Of a stretch of DNA of 64,000 nucleotides, positions 7,529 through 15,132 are shown in pieces. The stretch comes from Aquimarina sp. MAR_2010_214 (GTDB taxonomy: Bacteria; Bacteroidota; Bacteroidia; Flavobacteriales; Flavobacteriaceae). Numbering within the stretch: the first letter of the stretch is position 1; the number at the start of each line of letters is the position of its first letter. Under the pieces are notes generated by a model that had not been told where the DNA came from, did no database searches, and was given only the letters and a program-made list of their open reading frames with translations. Where the stretch lies: positions 5,415,501-5,479,500 of the forward strand of contig NZ_PJMS01000001.1 of assembly GCF_002846555.1 (NCBI RefSeq). Reading direction: 5' to 3'. The position numbers were made by a program, and so were the translations under genes.

Positions 7529-9910
7529 TTACTTTATAATCATTTGCTTTGTAGCATTTTTTGATCCATTAAAAAGTGTCAAAAAGTATACTCCAGTAGA
7601 AAACTTTGAAGTATTGATTTGAGTAGCTTTACTTTTAAGTCTAACCTCTTGTACGATATTTCCTTTTACATCTACAACCAACATACTACCTGATTTCCAT
7701 AATCCATTATTAACAGTAATCTCTATATGACCTTCTGTTACAGGGTTCGGATAAAAGTCAAAAGACATGCTATCATCTGTTAATAAATCAGCAGTTGAAC
7801 TTCTTGCAAAAAGTCCTCCACAAGGTCCAATACGATTCCAACTACTAGTAGTTTTTTCATAAAGATAACCACTATAGGTTACTCGATCACCAACTTGATA
7901 GGTTTCAGAAGAACTATACGGTGCAACACCAGCACAAGGATCAGTGCTTCCTCCTTTGGTAGTTACATTGATTACATTACTTGCAGCGGATACATTACCA
8001 GCAGCATCTTTTGCTTTTACACTAAATGTATATGCAGTACTAGCTGTTAACCCCGTGATATTAGCTGTGGTTCCTGAAACAGAAGTTTCGACAGCATTTC
8101 CTTTATACACATCATATCCAGTTACTCCTGTATTATCTGTAGAAGATGTCCATGATAGCGTTAAAGTGGTCTGCGCAATATTTGATGCAGCTAATCCTGT
8201 TGGAGCAGAAGGCACTTGGGTATCTCCCCCACCGGAGCCTCCTATAACAACAGTATAATCCTCTACTTCTCCATATTCAAAAGACTCACAAGCTGTAGGA
8301 ACTGCATTATATTTCATAGAAACTCGCATTCTTGTGCTTCCATTTTTTGCTTCTGATGGCACTGTAAAACTACCACTCACTGGTGTTGTTTTTGAAGCTG
8401 TTTTGCTCCAAACTAATTCTCCAGAATCAGCAAAATCTTTATCCTGATTAAAATCAATCCATACAGCGTATCCTTCGCTATAAGTAGTTCCTGGCCATTT
8501 TGGTGTAACGGTAATAGTATGAGATGCTCCTTTAGAAAGATTTGTAGTTTCTACTGTAAAATCACTATATCCACCACTTCCTGCTGTAGAGGTTTTGCTT
8601 ATTGTTCCTAAAGCAACTTTACCAATATACTCATCTGATGTTTTTTGCCCATTAGAAGCGCAATATCCAGTTGGAGGATTACCACCAGAACCTGCATTAG
8701 AAATTTCGATAAGATATTCTAAAGCTAATTTTGCAAATTTGGCAGCATGAGTTGCATTTGCTGTAGGAAAGTTTGATGATGTATCTCCAGAAGTATGAAT
8801 CTTAGGGTTACTCTCATTAAATCTTGCTTCAATAGGAAATGCTGTTTCGTATCCCTGTTGTGCAAAACTATGGTGATCAGAACACCCATAATTACATGCA
8901 GAGTTATTATATGTAATTTTATGTGTTCCAGACGCATTGTAATGATCCATTAATTTCCTTAAGAAATTATTTAAAGAAGTACTATTGTATGAATCTGTTG
9001 TAATAAAAACATCCTGTGTAGAACCTTTATAATTTGTCATATCTAATTGCATATAACTCACTATATTCACATTACGATTTTTATAATCTCTCGCAATTTC
9101 TTTAGATCCTACCAATCCTACTTCTTCTGCAGCAAATGCCATGAATTCAACCGTTCTTTTTGGCTTGTAATTCATATTAAATAACACTCTTGCAACTTCT
9201 GTAATTGTTGCAATACCAGAAGCATTATCATCTGCTCCCGGAGCATTATCCTGGTTACGTGGTGATGTTGAATCTAAATGCCCTCCTAGTATTACATACT
9301 CATCTGGTTTTTCTGTTCCTTTTATGGTCATGATAACAGACGGCATAGAAGTACCTGAATGATTCACAAGTCTAACAGATACATCACTACGGTTACCAGC
9401 AAGACCTTCCCATTTTGTTTTTAAATCTGTAGAAGCTCTTTTTGCACTACTTCTTGTATGGTATCTGGTTCCATAATTTTCTAATTCTTTAATATGCTTA
9501 TCGATATTAGAATTATTGACCAACCCCAAACTTTGATTTACCAATTGATCCTGGGTGATTTCAAAAGCAACCGCTGCTTTTGCCGAAGAACTATTTTTTG
9601 ATTTTTGAATTGAATTAACTTTTGCTATTGCTTCTATAGCAGCTTTTTCAGAAGTTTCATAAAAATATCCTGGCCCATGCCTTAATCCTGTGTGATGCAA
9701 TTCTTCTGCAGAATGCTCATTAAGCATTACGGCACTATACCCATTAATCGACTTAATGATTTTTACATCATTTGGATGATTCTTTTTTAGTTTCAATGCA
9801 TCCTGGGTATCCATCGTGGCATGAAACATTTTTGACCGTTCCTGCGCATAAATGCATGATGTTAATACGCTTAGCGATATCGCTAAAAAAAATAAATTTA
9901 GTTTTCTCAT
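7529..9910 (-). CDS. Secreted M28 aminopeptidase with GEVED, Fn3, chitin-binding-like and T9SS sorting domains
   Basis: A 793-residue multidomain extracellular zinc exopeptidase. After a signal peptide (about 1-23) and a propeptide comes an M28 catalytic domain with the zinc ligands in GGHLDS, GADDNASG and AAEEVGL plus CSDHHSF, as in Vibrio/Aeromonas leucyl aminopeptidases. Next are a GEVED domain (ending GEVEDYTVV), a fibronectin type III repeat, and a short aromatic domain resembling carbohydrate-binding modules 5/12 (YQVGDRVTYSGYLYEK). The last about 75 residues are a type A type IX secretion sorting domain (FYPNPV ... GVYFLTL ... KQMIIK). It is therefore predicted to leave the cell through the T9SS to which porV in this window belongs. 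The signal peptide contains LTSC, which resembles a lipobox. Confidence 0.9.
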   Translation of the reverse strand: MRKLNLFFLAISLSVLTSCIYAQERSKMFHATMDTQDALKLKKNHPNDVKIIKSINGYSAVMLNEHSAEELHHTGLRHGPGYFYETSEKAAIEAIAKVNSIQKSKNSSSAKAAVAFEITQDQLVNQSLGLVNNSNIDKHIKELENYGTRYHTRSSAKRASTDLKTKWEGLAGNRSDVSVRLVNHSGTSMPSVIMTIKGTEKPDEYVILGGHLDSTSPRNQDNAPGADDNASGIATITEVARVLFNMNYKPKRTVEFMAFAAEEVGLVGSKEIARDYKNRNVNIVSYMQLDMTNYKGSTQDVFITTDSYNSTSLNNFLRKLMDHYNASGTHKITYNNSACNYGCSDHHSFAQQGYETAFPIEARFNESNPKIHTSGDTSSNFPTANATHAAKFAKLALEYLIEISNAGSGGNPPTGYCASNGQKTSDEYIGKVALGTISKTSTAGSGGYSDFTVETTNLSKGASHTITVTPKWPGTTYSEGYAVWIDFNQDKDFADSGELVWSKTASKTTPVSGSFTVPSEAKNGSTRMRVSMKYNAVPTACESFEYGEVEDYTVVIGGSGGGDTQVPSAPTGLAASNIAQTTLTLSWTSSTDNTGVTGYDVYKGNAVETSVSGTTANITGLTASTAYTFSVKAKDAAGNVSAASNVINVTTKGGSTDPCAGVAPYSSSETYQVGDRVTYSGYLYEKTTSSWNRIGPCGGLFARSSTADLLTDDSMSFDFYPNPVTEGHIEITVNNGLWKSGSMLVVDVKGNIVQEVRLKSKATQINTSKFSTGVYFLTLFNGSKNATKQMIIK

Positions 9911-10519
9911 CGTTAGTTTAGTTTGTTGAGTTTGTACTTGTGTTTATAATTTGTGTTTATTTATCTAAAATACATAATATCATGGTTGATAAAAAGACGT
10001 TTTATCATAGAATAATCAAGGTAAATCCGTAATAATCTATCAATTACTAGGAAGATAAAAGTAAATACGTTTTGTTAATCGTTACCCCGGAAATGTTAAA
10101 TCTCTAACCCCTTTATAACATAGATTATAGTGAAGTAAAAAGTTTTTTTACCAAACTATCTAAATACGTACTTTACCAGAAATTAAAGTTTTCCTCTATC
10201 TTTTATAGTAACCAAGTCCTATTTGTGAAGTAATGTTATAGATCAATTGCAAAAATCGAGAAAAACCCCGAGTCGTATCGCAAATGTCTTTAAGTAGGTT
10301 ATTAAGTTTCATAAGTTGATTTTTTGATGTGTTTGTGTATTTTTCAGTAAACTAAAATATCAAAAAAACTCTTATCAAGCCAATACATGCATGTCCTAAA
10401 TCAATGAAAAGATGTCCTAAAACACAATTTAGTACACCTCTTTGGGTATACTATAGCCAATACGTCATATCAATATAATAGTTACCTCCAAATTATGCGT
10501 TTTTTCAAAATTGGACCAA
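9911..10519. other. Intergenic region between divergent M28 peptidase and gbsR-like genes
   Basis: About 600 A+T-rich bases without a credible gene on either strand. The part next to the peptidase start is rich in short TTTG-type repeats. A 10-base direct repeat sits at 10391-10421. Nothing else can be supported. Confidence 0.55.
10391..10421. repeat. Direct repeat ATGTCCTAAA spaced by 21 bases
   Basis: ATGTCCTAAA occurs at 10391-10400 and again at 10412-10421, exactly 21 bases (two helical turns) apart. Such phasing is typical of tandem binding sites for a transcription factor. It lies about 150 bases upstream of the GbsR/MarR-type regulator and 480 bases upstream of the M28 peptidase. Confidence 0.4.
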
Positions 10520-10565
10520 CAAACTTTCAGTATTTTTTGAAAGTTTGAAATTTTTTATATATTTG
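10520..10565 (+). promoter_or_regulatory. Promoter and operator of the GbsR/MarR-type regulator
   Basis: A perfect 10-bp inverted repeat, CAAACTTTCA (10520-10529) and TGAAAGTTTG (10538-10547) with 8 bases between, overlaps the -33 region. TTGA at 10537-10540 is followed after 17 bases by the -7 element TATATTTG (10558-10565). The ATG is at 10570, so the transcript would begin almost at the start codon (leaderless). The repeat placement suggests autoregulation. Confidence 0.6.
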
Positions 10566-10569
10566 CAAT

Positions 10570-11073
10570 ATGAATTATGATGAAGCAAAAAATAAGTTTA
10601 TTTCTACATGGGGATCTTTAGGAACCTTATGGGGCATTAATAAAGCTATGGCACAGATCCATGCTCTATTATTAATATCTCCAGAACCTCTTTCTATGGA
10701 AGATATCATGGAGCAATTACAAATTTCAAGAGGTAATACCAGTATGAATTTACGCCAATTGATGGATTGGGGTATTGTTTTTAAAGAAAACAAAATGGGA
10801 GAACGAAAAGAATATTTTACCTCAGAAAAAGACGTACAGGAGCTGGCAAGACAAATTGCCAAAGAGAGAAGTCGACGAGAGTTACAACCAACTATCAAAA
10901 TTTTAAAAGATGTTTCGAACATCGATGAAGATGGAACAGCAAAAACCAAAGAATTAATAAAACAAACCAAAGCTTTACATGAAATGGCTGATACATTAGA
11001 CATTTTGATGAATAGAGTTATTGGTCAGGATCATAACTGGATCACAAAGGCATTGGTAAAGCTAATTAAATAA
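10570..11073 (+). CDS. GbsR/MarR-family transcriptional regulator
   Basis: A 167-residue winged-helix DNA-binding protein. The N-terminal half carries the helix-turn-helix (ALLLISPEPLSMEDIMEQLQISRGNTSMNLR), and SRGNTSMNLRQL is the typical recognition helix of GbsR-like proteins. The C-terminal half is helical and probably forms the dimer interface. GbsR relatives respond to small ligands such as choline, but nothing here indicates the ligand. It stands first in a cluster with a membrane protein, methyltransferase, epimerase and SRPBCC gene. The motif TTTCA-N8-TGAAA occurs in front of both this gene and the next one, so it probably represses itself and the cluster. Confidence 0.88.
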   Translation: MNYDEAKNKFISTWGSLGTLWGINKAMAQIHALLLISPEPLSMEDIMEQLQISRGNTSMNLRQLMDWGIVFKENKMGERKEYFTSEKDVQELARQIAKERSRRELQPTIKILKDVSNIDEDGTAKTKELIKQTKALHEMADTLDILMNRVIGQDHNWITKALVKLIK

Positions 11074-11091
11074 AAAAGCTGCAAACAAAAG

Positions 11092-11117
11092 AAAGGAGAA
11101 ATTCTCCTTTTTATTTT
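11092..11117 (+). terminator. Rho-independent terminator after the GbsR/MarR-type regulator
   Basis: AAAGGAG (11092-11098) and CTCCTTT (11104-11110) form a 7-bp stem with a five-base loop, followed by TTATTTT. It ends the regulator transcript before the downstream four-gene unit. Confidence 0.65.
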
Positions 11118-11124
11118 CAATATT

Positions 11125-11146
11125 AGTTTCAATTTTTTCTGAAACT
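11125..11146 (+). promoter_or_regulatory. Second TTTCA-N8-TGAAA operator, in front of the four-gene unit
   Basis: AGTTTCA (11125-11131) and TGAAACT (11140-11146) are separated by exactly 8 bases, the same geometry and core as the repeat at 10520-10547. It lies 16 bases before the ATG of the membrane protein gene. I infer binding by the GbsR/MarR-type regulator. Confidence 0.5.
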
Positions 11147-11162
11147 TTAAAACTATAAAAAC

Positions 11163-11606
11163 ATGAAATTCGATATTCCAAACTGGTTAATCATAGCAGG
11201 AGGTATTGGTCAAATATTTACTGCCTTAATATATCCATATATAAGACATAAAGTATTTGATTGGTATACCGATGTAAAGCAACTAAAACCTCTTAATCAA
11301 GAAATCGCAAAAACGTATGGACGATATATCCAAGGTCTTAATTTTTCTTTCGGATTAATAGCAATCCTACTTACCTCCCACCTTAAGGAGCAATCTGAAT
11401 TAGCAATAGCATTAACTGGATTAATTGCAGCATACTGGGTTGGTAAAGTTGCAACACAAATAGCATATTATCCTATGTATGAAATTCCGAAGAAAAAGAT
11501 ATTTAAAATAGGTAGCTATTTTATGAATTGCCTATTCCTCCTTTTTGCTACTGTTTATACTTTATTGTTAATCTATAATTGTATAGGTTTTTTTGACCTC
11601 TACTAA
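11163..11606 (+). CDS. Small four-helix membrane protein of unknown function
   Basis: A 147-residue hydrophobic protein with about four membrane-spanning segments: WLIIAGGIGQIFTALIYPYI, FSFGLIAILLT, LAIALTGLIAAYWVGKVATQI, and a C-terminal stretch around NCLFLLFATVYTLLLIY. I do not recognise a characterised family. It begins a run of four closely spaced genes (gaps of 12, 12 and 6 bases) with a methyltransferase, an epimerase and an SRPBCC protein. It may anchor or shuttle a lipid-like substrate, but that is only an inference from context. Confidence 0.75.
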   Translation: MKFDIPNWLIIAGGIGQIFTALIYPYIRHKVFDWYTDVKQLKPLNQEIAKTYGRYIQGLNFSFGLIAILLTSHLKEQSELAIALTGLIAAYWVGKVATQIAYYPMYEIPKKKIFKIGSYFMNCLFLLFATVYTLLLIYNCIGFFDLY

Positions 11607-11618
11607 AACTATATCATC

Positions 11619-12500
11619 ATGAGCACATTTACCATATTACATAAACTAAAGCTTAAAAGATCATCTACTAGGGAAAAGATAATCCAGTTTTATGATGAAG
11701 CGACAGAAGATTATGAGTTCTGGAGTAACGATTTCAATATGCATTTTGGGTATTATATCCCTTTTAAAACAAGTATCCTTAAAAGAGATTCAATGCTCAA
11801 TGAAATGAATCAGCAGGTTTTTGATCGTTTACAAGTCGCTAAACAAAATTCACTTGTTGCCGATCTTGGATGTGGTATTGGCGGCACTATACAATATGGA
11901 CTGAGAAAATATCCTTTATTACACATCATTGGTGTAACCCTATCATCATTTCAAGTTAGAGAAGGAAATAAAAGATTGCAACATAAGAATGGATTAATTA
12001 TAGAAGAAAACTATCATCATACATCTTTTAAAACTAATAGTGTAGATGGAGCATATGCTATAGAAAGTTTCTGTCATTCTGGACACAGTAAAGAGGCCTT
12101 ACAGGAAGCACATCGAATATTAAAACCAAACTCTAAATTAGTGATCGCAGATGCGTTCTTAAAAAAAGATGAAGAACAGTTATGTATAGGTAGTAATTAC
12201 TGCTACGAACAACTTTGCAAAGGATGGAGTTTAGAAGGTTTAGGAAGCATCAAACAAGTAGAAAAAACTCTAAACCAAATAGGTTTTAAGAATGTAACTA
12301 TCGAAGATGTATCATTTAGAGTTGCTCCTTCTGTTCTTCACGTACCTTTTGCAATCACAACATTTATATTAAAAAAACTATTCAGAAAAGAAGCTTTAAA
12401 GCCGCAAAGTTGGAAAAACCTGAAAGGATCACTATTTGCATTACTTTCTGGAATACACACAAAAAGTTTTGGATACTATTTAATTACAGCAGAAAAATAA
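11619..12500 (+). CDS. Class I SAM-dependent methyltransferase (cyclopropane-fatty-acid/sterol-MT-like)
   Basis: The SAM-binding motif I is VADLGCGIGGT, near residues 82-92, followed by the acidic and Ser-rich motif VTLSSFQVREG and a post-motif around ILKPNSKLVIADAF. The arrangement resembles small-molecule methyltransferases of the cyclopropane synthase, tocopherol or sterol type rather than protein or RNA enzymes. At 293 residues it is of normal length and appears soluble. Its position between a membrane protein and an NAD-dependent epimerase points to modification of a lipid or isoprenoid-like compound, but the substrate is unknown. Confidence 0.85.
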   Translation: MSTFTILHKLKLKRSSTREKIIQFYDEATEDYEFWSNDFNMHFGYYIPFKTSILKRDSMLNEMNQQVFDRLQVAKQNSLVADLGCGIGGTIQYGLRKYPLLHIIGVTLSSFQVREGNKRLQHKNGLIIEENYHHTSFKTNSVDGAYAIESFCHSGHSKEALQEAHRILKPNSKLVIADAFLKKDEEQLCIGSNYCYEQLCKGWSLEGLGSIKQVEKTLNQIGFKNVTIEDVSFRVAPSVLHVPFAITTFILKKLFRKEALKPQSWKNLKGSLFALLSGIHTKSFGYYLITAEK

Positions 12501-12512
12501 AATCAGAAAACA

Positions 12513-13421
12513 ATGAAAAAAATAGTCATAGCAGCAGGAACAGGTTTTCTTGGAAAAATACTTATAGCATATTTTAAAACAAAAGTAGAATCTATTACAA
12601 TTCTAACCCGTGGAAAAAGTAGAACAGAAAATAATGTTCAATTTATGCATTGGGATGCAAAAACCACTGGAGATTGGGTACATGCACTAGAGAATGCAGA
12701 AATAATAATCAATCTAACCGGTAAGTCTGTAGATTGTAGATACACCCAAAAGAATAAAGATCTTATTCTAAATTCAAGAGTAACCTCTACCGCTATTTTG
12801 GGAGAAGCTATAAGCAAATGTAAAAATCCTCCCAAAATCTGGTTAAACTCATCAACAGCAACCATCTATAGACACTCTTTAGATAAAGAAATGGATGAAA
12901 TTAATGGAGAAATAGGAACTGGGTTTTCTGTTGATGTTGCTACATCATGGGAAAAAACATTTTTTAACCAGCAAACTCCCAAAACCAGAAAAGTAGCATT
13001 AAGAACCTCTATAGTCTTAGGCAAAAAAGGAGGAGCTTTACCGCCAATTCTTAATTTAACCAGAATTGGATTAGGAGGAAAACAAGGCAATGGAAATCAA
13101 AAATTAAGTTGGATACATGAACTAGACTTTGCAAGAAGTATCGAATTTATCATAAAAAATCCTGGTATTAAAGGTGTGATAAATATTGTTTCTCCTAAAC
13201 CCGTAACCAATTCAGTCTTTATGAAAACACTTAGAGGAGTTGTGAAAATTCCTTTGGGAATTCCTATTTCAAAACCTATACTAGAATTTGGAGCACGAAT
13301 TATTAAAACCGAAACCGAACTCATACTCAAAAGCAGAAATGTAATTCCTTCAAAACTCATGAATAATGGATTTCAGTTCTTGTATCCCGATATTAAACCC
13401 GCATTAATTACACTTATTTAG
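12513..13421 (+). CDS. TIGR01777-type NAD(P)-dependent epimerase/reductase
   Basis: An extended short-chain dehydrogenase of the SDR39U1/YfcH group. The N-terminal Rossmann motif is AGTGFLG (residues 8-14), and the family pattern continues with INLTGKSVDCRYT, the RVTSTAILGEAI helix and the downstream LRTSIVLGKKGGALP. It lacks a textbook YxxxK pair in the usual place, as is common in this group, so its activity is uncertain. TIGR01777 proteins often sit next to SRPBCC genes, and here one follows after 6 bases. The length of 302 residues is normal. Confidence 0.88.
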   Translation: MKKIVIAAGTGFLGKILIAYFKTKVESITILTRGKSRTENNVQFMHWDAKTTGDWVHALENAEIIINLTGKSVDCRYTQKNKDLILNSRVTSTAILGEAISKCKNPPKIWLNSSTATIYRHSLDKEMDEINGEIGTGFSVDVATSWEKTFFNQQTPKTRKVALRTSIVLGKKGGALPPILNLTRIGLGGKQGNGNQKLSWIHELDFARSIEFIIKNPGIKGVINIVSPKPVTNSVFMKTLRGVVKIPLGIPISKPILEFGARIIKTETELILKSRNVIPSKLMNNGFQFLYPDIKPALITLI

Positions 13422-13427
13422 AAAATT

Positions 13428-13901
13428 ATGACAAGCATACGACTAACAACCCAAATAAAAGCTCCTGTCAAAAAAGTATTTGATTTAGCCAGAAGTATTG
13501 ACTTTCATATGATGTCTGCAGAAAAAACAAAAGAAAAAGCTATAGCAGGAAGAACTTCAGGATTAATAGAATTAGGAGAAACCGTTACCTGGAGAGGACA
13601 ACATTTTGGAATCTATCTCTTGCATGAAAGTAAAATTATTGAGTACAATTATCTTTATAATTTTACTGATGAAATGATCAAAGGGTGTTTTAAAACTTTT
13701 AAGCATCAGCACATTTTTTATAAAACACCATCAGGTACAGAAATGATAGATATACTCAAATACGAAACACCCTTTGGCATTTTTGGTAGATTATTTGATA
13801 ATTTTATCTTAAAAAGATATCTCACTCAATTTCTTAACGCTCGCAATCGGTCCATAAAATCACATTTAGAAATCAGAAAACACAGTAAAAATGCTTCCTA
13901 A
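13428..13901 (+). CDS. SRPBCC-family protein (START-like lipid/ligand-binding fold)
   Basis: A 157-residue soluble protein with the START/Bet v1-like signature: N-terminal strand IRLTTQIKAPVKKVFDLARSI, central GLIELGETVTWRGQHFG, and a long C-terminal helix (LKRYLTQFLNARNRSIKSHLE). These proteins hold hydrophobic ligands in a deep cavity. It is the last gene of the unit that starts at 11163, only 6 bases after the epimerase, so it probably binds the substrate or product of that enzyme. No catalytic residues can be assigned. Confidence 0.85.
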   Translation: MTSIRLTTQIKAPVKKVFDLARSIDFHMMSAEKTKEKAIAGRTSGLIELGETVTWRGQHFGIYLLHESKIIEYNYLYNFTDEMIKGCFKTFKHQHIFYKTPSGTEMIDILKYETPFGIFGRLFDNFILKRYLTQFLNARNRSIKSHLEIRKHSKNAS

Positions 13902-13981
13902 TACCTACCAACAAAGATTCAATAATTGTTAACGTAAAATACTGATTAGTTAAAGCATTTATAAGATTCAACTTTTTATCC

Positions 13982-13989
13982 TATTTTTG
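13982..13989 (+). promoter_or_regulatory. -7 promoter element of the ECF sigma gene
   Basis: TATTTTTG matches the TAnnTTTG consensus. Transcription would start near 13992, which favours the ATG at 14014 over the in-frame TTG at 13987 as the translation start. Confidence 0.5.
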
Positions 13990-14013
13990 GTGAATATAAC
14001 AACAGGAAATATA

Positions 14014-14568
14014 ATGTCAACAAACACCATAGACCCTAATACATGGGTGGATAAGTACAGTGATTACCTATTTAACTATACCATTGTAAGAGTTGATGAT
14101 AAAGAAATTGCGCAAGATTTAGTACAAGAAACATTCTTTGCAGGACTCAAATCAATGAAAAATTTCAAAGGTGAAGCTAGTGAACGTACTTGGCTTATTT
14201 CTATCCTGAAAAGAAAAATCATCGATCACTATCGTAAAATTAATAGTAATAAAGGTAAAGCAGAAGTAAGAATGAACTATACTTCTGACTCTGAAACTGA
14301 AGGTGACTGGTTAGAAGAGCGTGTAGCTGATCCTTTTGATGGTAATGCAGAAGGCGAGATCGAAAATAAAGAATTGGGCTTAGCCATACATGATTGTATG
14401 GGAAAATTACCTCAAAAACAAGCCCGTATTTTTAAATTAAAAACAATACAAGGTTTCGATACAGAAGCTATTTGTAATGAATTTGAAATCACTGCGTCTA
14501 ACTTATGGGTGATTATCCATAGAGCACGTACAGCAATGGCTGAATGTCTAGAAAAAAATTGGTTTTAG
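14014..14568 (+). CDS. ECF-type RNA polymerase sigma factor
   Basis: A sigma-70 family factor of about 184 residues with only regions 2 and 4. Region 2 carries the core-binding motif (DKEIAQDLVQETFFAGLKSM, then FKGEASERTWLISILKRKIIDHYRK). Region 4 is the helix-turn-helix LPQKQARIFKLKTIQGFDTEAICNEFEITASNLWVIIHRAR. I chose the ATG at 14014 because a -7 promoter element lies at 13982-13989. Two small Cys-containing proteins follow at once and are probably its anti-sigma partners. The regulated genes are unknown; the UbiA-like gene converging from the right is not in the same operon. Confidence 0.93.
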   Translation: MSTNTIDPNTWVDKYSDYLFNYTIVRVDDKEIAQDLVQETFFAGLKSMKNFKGEASERTWLISILKRKIIDHYRKINSNKGKAEVRMNYTSDSETEGDWLEERVADPFDGNAEGEIENKELGLAIHDCMGKLPQKQARIFKLKTIQGFDTEAICNEFEITASNLWVIIHRARTAMAECLEKNWF

Positions 14569-14573
14569 GGAAA

Positions 14574-14828
14574 ATGAGTAATAAAAAGGGAATATTAGTA
14601 AGTTGTTCAGAAGCAAATCATTTCTGTGATAAAAATCAGTATAAAGAAGCTACTTTTTGGGAAAAAGTAAAGCTAAACATACATTTGATATATTGTAGAG
14701 TTTGTAGAAAGTATTCTACAAATAATGGAAAACTAACGCGATTAATGAAAGATCCGAAAGTAATTAGCATTAATCGTTCTGATAAAGAAGTAATGAAAGA
14801 ACGATTAAAACAAAGAATGCAACAGTAA
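14574..14828 (+). CDS. Small anti-sigma-like zinc protein with HxxxCxxC motif
   Basis: An 84-residue soluble protein starting 5 bases after the sigma factor stop. It has CSEANHFC near the N terminus and then NIHLIYCRVCRKY, an exact H-x3-C-x2-C arrangement as in zinc-associated anti-sigma (ZAS) proteins. There is no membrane segment, so it would act in the cytoplasm, possibly as a redox or metal sensor that holds the sigma factor. Similar proteins are sometimes mislabelled glycine dehydrogenase in databases. I place the start at the ATG at 14574, because an upstream ATG at 14544 would overlap the sigma gene. The role is inferred from the motif and position. Confidence 0.75.
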   Translation: MSNKKGILVSCSEANHFCDKNQYKEATFWEKVKLNIHLIYCRVCRKYSTNNGKLTRLMKDPKVISINRSDKEVMKERLKQRMQQ

Positions 14829-14877
14829 TAAATTAATTTGTAATGCCCTCGAATAAAAGAAGTACACAAAGAGTATA

Positions 14878-15132
14878 ATGAAAACTAATAATAAACTATT
14901 TGTATCCTGTGAAGAAGCAAAACATATTTGTGATAAAAACCAATATGGAGAAGCTTCCTTCCTAGAAATAGTAAAACTTAACATTCGTCTTGCATATTGC
15001 AAAGTAACCCGAGCATATTCTAAAAAAAACATAAAACTCACAAAGACTATTGACAAGTCTAAAATTGAATCAATTAGTGCCTCTGACAAAGAAGCAATGA
15101 AAAAAGAAATACAAAAAGAATTAACTAAATAA
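14878..15132 (+). CDS. Second, diverged copy of the anti-sigma-like protein lacking zinc ligands
   Basis: Also 84 residues, clearly a tandem paralogue of the preceding gene (shared pattern CDKNQY-EA-F-E-VKLNI-L-YC-V). The zinc motif is eroded: His has become Arg and the last Cys is Thr (NIRLAYCKVTRAY), so H-x3-C-x2-C is lost, while the N-terminal CEEAKHIC pair remains. It may be an antagonist, a partner subunit, or a copy freed from metal sensing. The gap to the first copy is 49 bases. Its last 12 bases overlap the end of the convergent UbiA-like gene. Confidence 0.7.
   Translation: MKTNNKLFVSCEEAKHICDKNQYGEASFLEIVKLNIRLAYCKVTRAYSKKNIKLTKTIDKSKIESISASDKEAMKKEIQKELTK

Noticed and set aside
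10084..10095. The 12-base ACCCCGGAAATG seen here and again before purK (3105-3116)
   Set aside because: Only two copies, the second not followed by a gene, so I take it as coincidence.
14574..15132. Calling the two small proteins glycine dehydrogenase-related
   Set aside because: They sit near gcvP and similar proteins carry that label in databases, but the sequence is a short zinc-motif protein after a sigma factor with no PLP enzyme features.
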